DNA of 64,000 nucleotides from Paractinoplanes deccanensis. Lineage in GTDB: Bacteria; Actinomycetota; Actinomycetes; Mycobacteriales; Micromonosporaceae. The position numbers and the translations under genes were made by a program. How positions within the stretch are numbered: position 1 is the first letter of the stretch; every line of letters starts with the position of its first letter. Of this stretch, positions 16,239 through 24,673 are shown in pieces. The stretch is from positions 32,951 through 96,950 of the forward strand of contig NZ_BOMI01000108.1 in NCBI RefSeq assembly GCF_016862115.1, given 5' to 3'. Under the pieces are notes generated by a model. That model searched no databases. It saw nothing but the letters and a program-made list of their open reading frames with translations, and was not told the origin of the DNA.

Positions 16239-17266
16239 TGCTGCTGCACCTCCTCATGGGGGCCGCACGTGCGCCGGACCACCACTTCGGTGGCGAGGAT
16301 CCGGCGGCGCGCGGCCCGGGCGGGCTCGTTGCGCTTCGTCTCGGTGATGCGCCGGTGCAGCCAGCGGGCGGCGGCCGCGCCGAGCTCACGCATCGGCTGC
16401 CGCACCGTGGTCAACCCGGCGAAGCGGGCCGCGAGCAGGTCGTCCCAGCCGGTCACGGCCAGATCGCCGGGCACCCGCAACCCCGCCGCCTCGGCGGCCA
16501 GCAGCACACCGAGCGCGACCTCGTCGTTGGCGCACACCACCGCGTCGGGCCGCCGGCCCCGCAGCAGCGCACGCGCCGCTTCCTCCCCCGCTTGCAGATC
16601 AAGACCCCGGGGCCGTACGAGGTGAAGCTCCGTCCCCGCCTGCCGGGCCAGGCCCGCGCGCAGCCCCGCGAACCGGCCCGCCACGTCCGGGGACCCCTCC
16701 GGGTCACCGAGGAACGTCACGTCGCGGTGCCCGTGCCCGGCCAGATGCGCGGCCAGGGCCCGCGCCGTGCTCGCGTTGGCGGCGCGCAGCGAGTCCACCC
16801 CCGGCACCGGGTCACGGGCGAGCAGCACCACCGGCACCCCGGACGCCGCGATCTGCCCGATCACGTCGTCGCCGACGGTGCGGCCCAGCACGGTCAGCCC
16901 GTCCACCCGCCCGGCCAAATCCCGCACGGCCGCGGCCGGGTCCCGCCGGCCGTGGGTGGCGAGGATCAGCACGCTGCTGCCGGTGGCCGCGGCGGCCGCC
17001 TCGTACCCGAGGATCACCTCGGCGTAGTAGGGGCCGACCAGATCCGGGAAGACGATCCCGTTCGCCGCATGCCGGCCCTCGGCCAGCGACCGCGCCGACC
17101 CGCTGGGGGTGAACCGCAGCTGCCGGGCGGCGGCGCGCACCCGCTCCCGGGTCTGCTCGGTGACCAGCTCGGAGTCGCGCAATGCCCGCGACACCGTGGC
17201 GATCGAGACACCGGCCAGCTGAGCGACCTGATAGATCGTCGGCTTTGTAAGCGCTTTCATCGCCAT
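16235..17266 (-). CDS. LacI-family transcriptional regulator
   Basis: 343 residues. The HTH (TIYQVAQLAGVSIATVSRAL, about 10-29) is followed by the hinge helix and a periplasmic-binding-protein-like effector domain. It is the first gene of the sugar operon, so it regulates itself with its targets. The start is uncertain: ATG 17266 and ATG 17260 are both possible and neither has a clear ribosome-binding site. A LacI-type operator covers the second ATG. Confidence 0.92.
   Translation of the reverse strand: MAMKALTKPTIYQVAQLAGVSIATVSRALRDSELVTEQTRERVRAAARQLRFTPSGSARSLAEGRHAANGIVFPDLVGPYYAEVILGYEAAAAATGSSVLILATHGRRDPAAAVRDLAGRVDGLTVLGRTVGDDVIGQIAASGVPVVLLARDPVPGVDSLRAANASTARALAAHLAGHGHRDVTFLGDPEGSPDVAGRFAGLRAGLARQAGTELHLVRPRGLDLQAGEEAARALLRGRRPDAVVCANDEVALGVLLAAEAAGLRVPGDLAVTGWDDLLAARFAGLTTVRQPMRELGAAAARWLHRRITETKRNEPARAARRRILATEVVVRRTCGPHEEVQQQ
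17246..17259. promoter_or_regulatory. LacI/GalR-type operator over the lacI start
   Basis: TGTAAGCGCTTTCA is a near-perfect palindrome around the central CG, the standard LacI/CcpA-class operator shape, with a single mismatch between arms. It overlaps the first codons of the lacI gene on the minus strand. A weaker relative (GGAAGCGCTCC) lies near 13236-13246 before the GH144 gene. Confidence 0.75.
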
Positions 17267-17330
17267 GGCCGGACCGTAACGCCGCCGCAACATCGCGGAA
17301 ACCCGTGGTCCGCGCGTATTCGTCATCAGC

Positions 17331-17345
17331 GATATGGGTCATATC
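17331..17345. promoter_or_regulatory. Inverted repeat GATATG-GGT-CATATC over a leaderless promoter
   Basis: Perfect 6-3-6 palindrome. It overlaps the -10-like TATCTT (17342-17347), which is 6 nt from the GNAT start at 17354, a position suited to repression. Confidence 0.55.
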
Positions 17346-17353
17346 TTTTGACC

Positions 17354-17878
17354 ATGGAACTGCAGGAGTGGGACGAGCGCGGCCTGTGGCTGGAGCGGCA
17401 GGCCAACACCGCGGCCATGAAGGAGCACCTCGGCGGCGTCGAACCGCCCGGCAAGCTCGTCGAGCGGCACGAGAAGTACCTGGCCACCATGCGCGGCGCG
17501 GACGGCTGGATGTGGCTGGTCGTGCTGCCCGGCTCGCCCGACCCGGTGGGCAGCGTCGGCTACTGGCGCCGCGAATGGCGCGGCGAGCCGGTCTACGAGA
17601 TGGGCTGGAAGATCCTGCCCGCCCATCAGGGGCGCGGCCTGGCGGTGCGGGCGACGGTGGCCGCGCTGCGGCGGGTGGCCGCGATCGGTGAGAGGCGCTA
17701 CGTGCACGCCTATCCGTCGGTGGCGAACACCGCGTCCAACGGGGTGTGCCGGCGATCCGGCTTCCAGCTGCTGGGCGAGACGTCGTTCGAATACCCGCGC
17801 GGCCACCTCATCGTGTCGAACGACTGGCGCTACGACCTTTCAGCACCGCTAAACAATCCGGCAAGGACAAATCAATAG
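17354..17878 (+). CDS. GNAT family N-acetyltransferase
   Basis: 174 residues with a GNAT fold. The acetyl-CoA loop appears as ILPAHQGRGLAVRATVAALRR (about 85-105), preceded by the beta-strand YEMGWKI and followed by NTASNGVCRRSGF. The substrate is unknown. TATCTT 6 nt before the ATG indicates a leaderless transcript, overlapped by a palindrome. It is divergent from the sugar operon. Confidence 0.87.
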   Translation: MELQEWDERGLWLERQANTAAMKEHLGGVEPPGKLVERHEKYLATMRGADGWMWLVVLPGSPDPVGSVGYWRREWRGEPVYEMGWKILPAHQGRGLAVRATVAALRRVAAIGERRYVHAYPSVANTASNGVCRRSGFQLLGETSFEYPRGHLIVSNDWRYDLSAPLNNPARTNQ

Positions 17879-17910
17879 ACCTTAGGGGTACGGGCTGCGA
17901 CGGTGACCCG

Positions 17911-18783
17911 ATGACACTCACCGGCCTGTACGTCCCCCTGATCACCCCCTTCGACGCCGACGGCGCGGTGGCCACCGGCGCGCTGGACACGCTCGCCCGC
18001 GACACCCTCGACCACGGCGCCACCGGGCTGGTCGCGCTCGGCACCACCGCGGAACCGTCGGCCCTGACCGCGGCGGAACGCGCGCTCGTGCTCGACACCG
18101 TCGCCGCGGTGTGCGCCTCGCGCGGGGCCCCGATGCTCGCCGGGGCCCACGACGCGGCGGCGCTCGGCGCGCTCGCCGCGCAACCGGCGGTCACCGCCGC
18201 GCTGACGCTGGTGCCGCCGTTCGTGCGGGCCGGTGAGGACGGCGTGGTGGCCCACCTGAGCGCCCTCGCCGGCGCGAGCCCGGTACCACTGGTGATCTAC
18301 CACGTGCCGTACCGCACCGCCCAGCCGCTGCCGGCGGCCGCGCTGCGCCGCATCGCCGCCATCCCCGGGGTGATCGGCATGAAACTGGCCGCCGGCGGCA
18401 TCGACGCGGACACCGTCGACCTGCTCGCCGACCCGCCGCCGGACTTCGCGATCCTCGGCGGGGACGACCTCTACATCGCGCCGCTGCTGGCGATGGGCGC
18501 CCACGGCGGCATCCTCGCCTCGGCCCACATGGCCACCCGCGCCTACGCCGACCTGATCACCGCCCGGGGCCCGCTCCCGCTCGGCCGCGGGCTGGCCCGC
18601 CTGTCGGCGGCCCTGTTCGCCGAACCCAACCCGGCGGTGATCAAGGGCGTGCTGCACGCGCACGGCCGCATCCCCACCCCGCACGTACGGCTGCCGCTGC
18701 TGCCCGCCACGCCGGCGGCCGTACGCGCCGCCGGCACAGCGGCGGGCCGGCAGCTCGACGACCGCGCCTACCATGCGGTGTGA
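17911..18783 (+). CDS. DapA-family (dihydrodipicolinate synthase/NAL) aldolase
   Basis: 290 residues, class I aldolase barrel. It shows GTTAE (44-48, the DapA GTTGE pyruvate loop), Tyr130 in YHVPYRT and Schiff-base Lys158 in IGMKLAAG. True DapA is not implied; paralogues of this kind serve sugar-acid or amino-acid catabolism. The stop overlaps the next gene's start (GTGA). Confidence 0.88.
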   Translation: MTLTGLYVPLITPFDADGAVATGALDTLARDTLDHGATGLVALGTTAEPSALTAAERALVLDTVAAVCASRGAPMLAGAHDAAALGALAAQPAVTAALTLVPPFVRAGEDGVVAHLSALAGASPVPLVIYHVPYRTAQPLPAAALRRIAAIPGVIGMKLAAGGIDADTVDLLADPPPDFAILGGDDLYIAPLLAMGAHGGILASAHMATRAYADLITARGPLPLGRGLARLSAALFAEPNPAVIKGVLHAHGRIPTPHVRLPLLPATPAAVRAAGTAAGRQLDDRAYHAV

Positions 18784-19715
18784 CCTTCACACCCCGCGCC
18801 GCGTGGGCCGACACGCCGCACCCGGTGCGGGCCGCCGTCGCCGGCGCGCTCGGCGCCCCGATCACCGCCCACACCGACCTGCACGGCGGCATGTCCCCCG
18901 GCCCCGCCGCCGGCCTGCGCCTGGCCGACGGGCGGCAGGTCTTCGTCAAGGCCGTCTCCGCCGACGTCCGGGCCCACAACCACGCGATGATCCGCCAGGA
19001 GTCCACCATCCTGGACGTGCTGCCGCCGTCCGTGCCGGCACCGCGGCGCCTCGCCACCGTCGAACACGGCCCCTGGATCGCGTTGGCCACCACCTGGGCC
19101 GCCGGCGCCACCCCCGGCGCGTGGACCGACACGGCGATCGCCGCCGTCGCCGTCGCCTGCCGCACCGCGAGCGCCCACCCGGCCCCGCCGGCCCTGCCAC
19201 CGGCCGCCCAGCGCATCACCGACTTCGACGGCTGGACACGGCTGCTCAAGACCGGCACCGCCGACGACTGGGAGACCACCCACGCCGAGCACGCGGCCGG
19301 CGTGGTGGCCGGCTGGCAGGACTGGACGGCAGGCAGCGCGCTGGTCCACCGCGACATCCGCCTCGACAACACCGCCGTCGGCACGTCAGCGGTGCTGCTC
19401 GACTGGGCGTACGCGGCCGCCGGCGCCCCCTGGATCGACCTGGCCCAGCTCGCCGCCGACATCGTCGCCACCGGACACACCCTCGGCCCCGCTGCCGCGA
19501 CCGACCGCGCGTACCGCCTGCTGCGAACCCTGCCACCGGAGGCGTCCCGTTTCGTCGTCGGCCTCACCGGCATGTGGAGCATCCGCGCCGCCACCATCCC
19601 CGACACCGTCATGCCCGAGATCTCCCAGTGGCGCCGCGCGCGGGCGGCGGCCCTGCGCCCGCTCGTGTCCCGCCTGATCAGCGACTTGCGCGGCCGGACG
19701 CCCGGCGATCCGTGA
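18780..19715 (+). CDS. Aminoglycoside phosphotransferase-family kinase
   Basis: 311 residues, APH fold: ATP-binding Lys57 (VFVKAVS), catalytic loop HRDIRLDN (190-197) with Asp192, and metal-binding Asp208 (LLDWAYA). Translationally coupled to the upstream DapA-like aldolase, which hints at a shared small-molecule pathway. The substrate is unknown. Confidence 0.86.
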   Translation: MTFTPRAAWADTPHPVRAAVAGALGAPITAHTDLHGGMSPGPAAGLRLADGRQVFVKAVSADVRAHNHAMIRQESTILDVLPPSVPAPRRLATVEHGPWIALATTWAAGATPGAWTDTAIAAVAVACRTASAHPAPPALPPAAQRITDFDGWTRLLKTGTADDWETTHAEHAAGVVAGWQDWTAGSALVHRDIRLDNTAVGTSAVLLDWAYAAAGAPWIDLAQLAADIVATGHTLGPAAATDRAYRLLRTLPPEASRFVVGLTGMWSIRAATIPDTVMPEISQWRRARAAALRPLVSRLISDLRGRTPGDP

Positions 19716-19920
19716 CCCGGGCGATTTCCGCCCTGTCTCGGTCTGCGGCAACGCCGACAGCTCGTGGCTCCTGCTGGCCCACGGACCTCCCGGCGCGGTT
19801 GCCGCCTTGCCGTCGAATGTCGCGGCATCGGCTCAGGCGGCCCGTGCCGCCGAAGCGCTGACGCCGTGAGCACCGCCCCACCACCCCGGCCACCGTGCCC
19901 CGGCCACCGTGCCCCAACCG

Positions 19921-20955
19921 TCAGCAGACCTCGGCGACCGCCACCGCGACGTTGTCCGGCGCGCCCGCCCCATGAGCCAACGCGATCAGCTCCCCGACCG
20001 CCTCCCGCGGCCCCGCCGCCGCGCCCAGAGCCGCACCGATGGCGGCCGCCCCCGCCACCGCCGACAACCCGTCCGAGCACAGCAGATACCGATCACCCGG
20101 CACGGCGGTGCGCAACCCCAGGTCCGCCTCTCCCGGCGCGCCCCAGCCGACGGCCCGGGCGAGCAGCGCCCGCTGGGGATGCGCGGCGGCCTCCGCCAGG
20201 GTGAGCCGGCCCTGGTCGACCTGCGCCCGTACCCACGTGTGGTCCTGGGTCAGCTGGGTCAGCTCGCCGTCGCGCAGCAGGTAGGCGCGGCTGTCGCCGA
20301 CGTGCACCAGGGCCAGCTGGGTGCCGCGGCGCAGCAGGGCGGTCAGCGTGGTCACCGGGCCGGCGTCGAGGGCCCGGATCCGCCGGTCGGCCGCGCGGAC
20401 GGCGCCCGCCAGCAGGGACAGCGGCTCGGCCCCGGGGGTCTGTTCGACCGCGCGGACCGCGGCGACGGCGGCCGCGGCGGCCTGTGCACCGCCGGGGCCC
20501 CGGGTCCCGTCGGCGACCGCGAGGAGTTGATCGCCGGCGTACGCCACGTCCTCGTTGGTGTCGCGGCCCCGGCCCGGGTCGAGGCCGCAGGCGTGCCGGA
20601 AGACGATGCCGGGGGTGGCCGTGTCCTCGCCGGTCAGGTTCGCCACGAGCAGGGCGGCACGCCGGGCCCGGGCCGCCGTGTCGGCCGTGACCTCGCGCCA
20701 GTAGGCGTCGACCGCTTCGGCGGCGGCCGCCGGGGGGAGGGCGCACACGTCGGCGATCTCGGTGAGGGGCATGCCGATGCGGCGCAGCTCGGCGATCAGC
20801 CGGGCCCGGGCGAGCTGTGCGGGGTCGTAGAAGCGGTAGCCGGACTCCGGGTCGACCGCGGCGGGGCGCAGCAGGCCCGTCTCGTCGTACAGCCGCAGCG
20901 CCTTGGGGGTGAGCCCGGCCTCGCGGGCGAACGCGCCGATCGTCAGCAGGGACAC
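19921..20955 (-). CDS. MerR-type regulator fused to PP2C phosphatase
   Basis: 344 residues joining two normally separate domains. Residues 3-72 are a MerR winged helix (LTIGAFAREAGLTPKALRLYDETGLL). After a helical linker, residues 118-344 are a PP2C Ser/Thr phosphatase with metal ligands Asp136 (TNED), Asp149 (ADG), Asp295 (CSDG) and Asp334 (PDN), plus HVGDSRAY. All catalytic positions look intact. The MerR sensor domain is replaced by the phosphatase. GTG 20955 lies 7 bp after the Nudix stop in the same transcript. Confidence 0.9.
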   Translation of the reverse strand: MSLLTIGAFAREAGLTPKALRLYDETGLLRPAAVDPESGYRFYDPAQLARARLIAELRRIGMPLTEIADVCALPPAAAAEAVDAYWREVTADTAARARRAALLVANLTGEDTATPGIVFRHACGLDPGRGRDTNEDVAYAGDQLLAVADGTRGPGGAQAAAAAVAAVRAVEQTPGAEPLSLLAGAVRAADRRIRALDAGPVTTLTALLRRGTQLALVHVGDSRAYLLRDGELTQLTQDHTWVRAQVDQGRLTLAEAAAHPQRALLARAVGWGAPGEADLGLRTAVPGDRYLLCSDGLSAVAGAAAIGAALGAAAGPREAVGELIALAHGAGAPDNVAVAVAEVC

Positions 20956-20962
20956 GGGCCGC

Positions 20963-21436
20963 TCACTTGCGCAGCAGGCCGGTCACCGGGATCGGCGGGA
21001 CGTGACCGGTGCGCGGGCGCTGCCGGTGCAGGGCGAGGCCGACGTCCACCAGCGCGGCGCGTTCCAAAGACGCCACCTCGGCCAGCGGCACCCAGCGGGC
21101 CGTGTCGGTGGAGCCACCCGTCTCGTCGCGCAGGGCGCCGCCGGTCAGCGTGACCTCGTAGAACACGCCGATCGCGTGCATCGTCAGGCCGGGCGGGTCG
21201 CTGTAGTCCATGGTGAACACCCGCGAGTCGACCCCCAGCAGCGCGTCCGCCCGCGCCCGGTAGCCGGTCTCCTCCTCGACCTCACGGACGACGGCGTCGA
21301 CCGGGTCCTCGCCCTCCTCGACGCGGCCGCCGGGCAAAGTCCAGTGCCGCACGGCGGCGTCCGGGGACACGAAACGCGCCAGCAGCAGACTGCCGTCACG
21401 CACGCAGATGCCGTACGAGGCGATGCGCTGCACCAT
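20963..21436 (-). CDS. Nudix hydrolase
   Basis: 157 residues with a complete Nudix box from Gly37 to Tyr59 (GRVEEGE... REVEEETGY). It hydrolyses a nucleoside-diphosphate-linked substrate that cannot be named from sequence. It starts 2 bp after the IMPase-like stop and is followed 7 bp later by the MerR-PP2C gene, making one minus-strand operon. Confidence 0.92.
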   Translation of the reverse strand: MVQRIASYGICVRDGSLLLARFVSPDAAVRHWTLPGGRVEEGEDPVDAVVREVEEETGYRARADALLGVDSRVFTMDYSDPPGLTMHAIGVFYEVTLTGGALRDETGGSTDTARWVPLAEVASLERAALVDVGLALHRQRPRTGHVPPIPVTGLLRK

Positions 21437-21438
21437 CC

Positions 21439-22221
21439 TCAGAGGCCGATCATCGCGAGCAACTCGGCGTGGGTCCGCTCGTCGGCCGCGGCCAGCAGAC
21501 CCTGCGAGCCGGTGTGCAGCGGGCCGCCGTCGAGGGCGGTGACCACACCCCCGGCGGCCCGGCACAGCGCGACACCGGCGGCGAAATGCACGCTGTCGCG
21601 CACCGACCCGTCGGTGACGTACGCGGCGCGCCGCCCCGCCGCCACCCACGCCACGGCGAGCGTCGTCGACACCACACGCGGGCGGAACCGGGCCCCGAAG
21701 CGCCGGTCGGCGAGCAGGTCCACCGCCCGGAAACGGGGATCGTTGAGGAACGGCGGATCCAGGTTGACGTCCACCAGAGCCGAGACCGCGGACGGCACCA
21801 ACCGCTCGTCGCCGCCGTCACGGCGCACCCACGCCGCCTTGCCGTCGGTCCAGAACACCTCGCGGGTGAACGGGTCGGCGACCGCGGCGGCCGTCACGTC
21901 GTCACCGGCGCGCAGGGCCACGTTGACGGCGACCAGCAGGGTCCGGGCGGCGTAGTTGAGGGTGCCGCACAGCGGGTCGACCAGCCACGTCCGGTCGTGA
22001 CCGGCCGGGCCGCTGTGGCCGGTCTCCTCGCCGAGCACCGCGTCGCCCGGGCGGGCCGCGCGCAGCACGCCGGCGATCACCCGCTCGGCCTCCAGGTCGG
22101 CGGCGGTCGCGAAGTCGCCCGCGCCCTTGTCCACCCGGTCGAGGGCGGCGCCGAAACTGTCGCGGACGACAACCGCGCCGGCCTCGGCGGCCGCGATGGC
22201 CAGGCCCCCGTCGTCGATCAT
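21439..22221 (-). CDS. Inositol monophosphatase-family protein with altered metal site
   Basis: 260 residues of the IMPase/FBPase fold: GEETGHSG (64-71) and WLVDPLCGTLNYA (79-91). The usual DPxDGTxN motif has Cys85 where the second Asp, a metal ligand, is expected, so activity may be changed. ATG 22221 overlaps the upstream kinase stop (ATGA), and TATCGT lies 6 nt upstream, so an internal leaderless start is also possible. Confidence 0.87.
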   Translation of the reverse strand: MIDDGGLAIAAAEAGAVVVRDSFGAALDRVDKGAGDFATAADLEAERVIAGVLRAARPGDAVLGEETGHSGPAGHDRTWLVDPLCGTLNYAARTLLVAVNVALRAGDDVTAAAVADPFTREVFWTDGKAAWVRRDGGDERLVPSAVSALVDVNLDPPFLNDPRFRAVDLLADRRFGARFRPRVVSTTLAVAWVAAGRRAAYVTDGSVRDSVHFAAGVALCRAAGGVVTALDGGPLHTGSQGLLAAADERTHAELLAMIGL

Positions 22222-22835
22222 GGATGCACGATAGCCGCCGTCCGCCAGTCCGACGCATCGACGACCACATCGGCGCGCGAGCGCGGGTCACAGGCGGCGA
22301 AATACCGGCGCTGCCCGCCGACGTACCGGGCCTGGCTCGGATGATCCGGGTCCGGGTGCGAGCCGTCGCGGCGCGCCATCCGCGCGACGGTCACCTCGAA
22401 CGGCGCGTCCAGCAGCACCGACAGCTCCCACCTGCCGGCGAGCTCGTCACGGTGCAGGAACAACCCGTCGACGATCAGCACCGTGCCGCGCGGCGCCACC
22501 TCCCAATCAAGATCCAGGACCTGGTCGGTACGGAGATCGTGCGCGGCCCGCCGGAACCGGCGCGACCCACCGGGGGCAAAAGGATCGAGCACCTCGCGTA
22601 CGAGGGCCGCATAGTCGTAACTGTCCAGCCAGAACCCCTCCGCCGAGTCACGCCCCCGCCGATGCCGCACGGCCGCCGGGTGGTGGAAGTCGTCCACCGA
22701 CACGTGCACGACCGGACGGCCCCGCGCACGCAGCACCCCGGCGAGCGCGGCCGCGAACGTCGACTTGCCGACCCCGTCCACACCGTCGACACCGACCCGC
22801 ACGGCATCCAAGCCGACCGGCACAAGATCGGCCAC
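22218..22835 (-). CDS. Uridine kinase-like P-loop kinase
   Basis: About 205 residues. Walker A GVDGVGKS (18-25) is followed by VVHVSVDDFHHP, GFWLDSYDY and VLIVDGLFLHRDEL, all typical of uridine/phosphoribulokinase-like enzymes. Likely role is nucleoside or related small-molecule phosphorylation. The start is uncertain; GTG 22835 is used because the family begins shortly before the P-loop. The stop overlaps the IMPase-like start. Confidence 0.82.
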   Translation of the reverse strand: MADLVPVGLDAVRVGVDGVDGVGKSTFAAALAGVLRARGRPVVHVSVDDFHHPAAVRHRRGRDSAEGFWLDSYDYAALVREVLDPFAPGGSRRFRRAAHDLRTDQVLDLDWEVAPRGTVLIVDGLFLHRDELAGRWELSVLLDAPFEVTVARMARRDGSHPDPDHPSQARYVGGQRRYFAACDPRSRADVVVDASDWRTAAIVHP

Positions 22836-22877
22836 CTGCTCGAGCAGCCGCGCGGGCAGGCTGGCGATACTGGCGCC

Positions 22878-23447
22878 GTGGAGATCACCGACTGGGCGCT
22901 GCGGCCGGCCGGGCCCGCCGACGTCGAGGCCGTCGCCGAGCTGCGGGCCGTCGTGCTGCGCCCCGACCTGCAACGGCTCGGCCGCTACGACGAGCACCGC
23001 GTCCGCCGGCGCCTCCGGGACTCCTTCTCGCCGCGTCATACCTCCATCATCGTGCACGCGGGGGAGCTCGCCGGCAGCATCACCGTCCGCCCGTCCGCGT
23101 CCGGGCGGTGGCTCGAGCACTTCTACATCGCGCCCGGGTTGCAGGGGCGCGGGCTCGGCTCGACCGTGCTGGGCACCGTCCTCGCGGGCGCCGACGCGGA
23201 CCGGGCCGTCGTCCGGCTCAACGTGCTGCACGGCAGCGCCGCGGTGCGCCTGTACGAACGGCACGGGTTCACGGTGGAGTCGCAGGACCCGGTGGACGTC
23301 TTCATGGTCCGGCATCCCGTCCGTGCTCGTGCTCGTAGGCTGTCCGACCCCGGGATTCCCGGCGCTGGGATTCCCGACGCCGACGACGTGCAGACCGGAC
23401 ACGACCACCTGGGATGTCCGGCCCTCGGATGTCAGACCTCGGGTTGA
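22878..23447 (+). CDS. GNAT family N-acetyltransferase with C-terminal extension
   Basis: 189 residues. The GNAT domain covers 1-155, with acetyl-CoA loop APGLQGRGLGSTVL and C-terminal NVLHGSAAVRLYERHGF. A 35-residue tail (RRLSDPGIPGAGIPDADD...) lies beyond the normal end and is encoded by repetitive DNA. GATACT (22866-22871) lies 6 nt before GTG 22878, a leaderless start. Divergent from the uridine-kinase-like gene. Confidence 0.85.
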   Translation: MEITDWALRPAGPADVEAVAELRAVVLRPDLQRLGRYDEHRVRRRLRDSFSPRHTSIIVHAGELAGSITVRPSASGRWLEHFYIAPGLQGRGLGSTVLGTVLAGADADRAVVRLNVLHGSAAVRLYERHGFTVESQDPVDVFMVRHPVRARARRLSDPGIPGAGIPDADDVQTGHDHLGCPALGCQTSG

Positions 23448-23747
23448 CGCGCCCCGGAGGCGGCGCGCGCTAGCGTTCTCGCACCTGGCCGGCTTCGTTG
23501 CCGGCTCTCCCGCTACGAAGCCGGCTGGTCGTGGGCTGGCTGGTCATGGGCTGGCTGGTCGTGGGGGCCGTCTGGGCGAGAGGAGGCGGTGCGGTGGGCT
23601 GAGGCTGCTTTGCTCATCTTGGTTATCGGGCTCGCCCAGCTTTGCATCGGCTTGGCCCGCGCGCAGCCTTGCTCCGGCGCGGCCACCGGCCGTTCGGCAC
23701 CGGCCCGGCCCGGTCTTGCTCGGACGCCGGCCCCTCGATGCGGCCGC
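23448..23747. other. Non-coding stretch with short tandem repeats
   Basis: No gene is supported. It contains a 16-bp tandem repeat close to GGCTGGCTGGTCRTGG (about 23518-23560), and two adjacent 17-bp copies of GCGGCCGCTCATCGGCT (about 23740-23775) that run into the 3' end of the YbaB gene. Confidence 0.65.
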
Positions 23748-24119
23748 TCATCGGCTGCGGCCGCTCATCGGCTGCGGCCGCTCGGCGGCCTGCTCGACCT
23801 CGGTGCGGACACCCGCCGGCAGCGCCTCGACCATCGCCTGCCGGGTGGCCTCGCGAGCCTGCCCGAGCGCGTCGTTGAGCAGTCCGGTGAGCAGCCGGTC
23901 GAGCTCGTCCGGTTCCGTGCGCAGAGCGTCGGGGTGCAGGTTGAGCTCGATCACCCGCGGCCGACCGTCCACAGTCACCGCGGCCAGGCCCCCGGGATCC
24001 GCCGCACGAAAGTCGCGCCCCTGCGCCGCGTCGGTGGCGTACCGCAGGCGTGCGCTGAGATCCCCCAGCTGCTCGGCGACGGACCGCAGCCGCCCGCCGA
24101 GCTCATCGAAATCGGACAT
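23748..24119 (-). CDS. YbaB/EbfC family DNA-binding protein
   Basis: 123 residues, small nucleoid-associated-type protein: a helical N-terminus (LGGRLRSVAEQLGDLSARL), the beta core VTVDGRPRVIELNLHPDAL, and a long C-terminal helix. Not next to recR/dnaX, so this is a paralogue of the housekeeping copy. TAGAGT lies 6 nt before the ATG (leaderless). Its 3' end is repeat-derived. Confidence 0.82.
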   Translation of the reverse strand: MSDFDELGGRLRSVAEQLGDLSARLRYATDAAQGRDFRAADPGGLAAVTVDGRPRVIELNLHPDALRTEPDELDRLLTGLLNDALGQAREATRQAMVEALPAGVRTEVEQAAERPQPMSGRSR

Positions 24120-24199
24120 TGGCCGACTCTAACGATCACCGCCGTGACTCGGCCGGCGCGGGTGGCGGAACTGTCGTACCCCGGCACTAGCGTTCGGGC

Positions 24200-24673
24200 A
24201 TGACCGAGTCGCCGGCTGCCACCCAGCTGTGTCCTCGATGCGGCAAGCAGCGTGCGGCCGCGCTGTTTATCGGGCGTTCCGGCAAGCGGCTGAAGAGTTG
24301 CCGGCCCTGCCTCGACACGGCTCAGTCGATCAGCCGCCGGCATCGCGACCGGATCGGCGCGGCCGGGGTCCGCGCGGCGAACCTTCGCGACAAGTACGGC
24401 ATCACCGTGGAGGAGTACGACCGGCTGCGAAGCGCCCAGGACTACCGCTGCGCGATCTGCCGCCGGCACGAGGACGAGTTGCCGGCAAGCTCGGTGGGCC
24501 GGCCGCGGCTGGATGGGCGGCCCACCGCGACGGCGTTCAAGCTGGTCGTCGACCACTGTCACCGCAGCGGATCGGTGCGGGGCCTGCTGTGCGTGGGCTG
24601 CAACGCGGCGATCGGTCATTTTCGCGACGACCCGGCCGTGCTTCTCGCCGCCGCCGCATATCTGAGTCGCTAG
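24200..24673 (+). CDS. Endonuclease VII-like HNH (His-Me finger) nuclease
   Basis: 157 residues. Zinc pairs C84/C87 (YRCAIC) and C131/C134 (LLCVGC) flank the His-Me core VDHCH (117-121), the recombination endonuclease VII layout. An extra N-terminal Cys4 cluster (C11, C14, C34, C37) is present. Such genes are often phage-derived. TAGCGT lies 6 nt before the ATG (leaderless). A damaged relative lies at 47311-47789. Confidence 0.88.
   Translation: MTESPAATQLCPRCGKQRAAALFIGRSGKRLKSCRPCLDTAQSISRRHRDRIGAAGVRAANLRDKYGITVEEYDRLRSAQDYRCAICRRHEDELPASSVGRPRLDGRPTATAFKLVVDHCHRSGSVRGLLCVGCNAAIGHFRDDPAVLLAAAAYLSR

Noticed and set aside
18641..20080. Minus-strand 479-codon frame
   Set aside because: It runs antisense through the DapA-like tail and phosphotransferase genes, whose catalytic motifs are clear.
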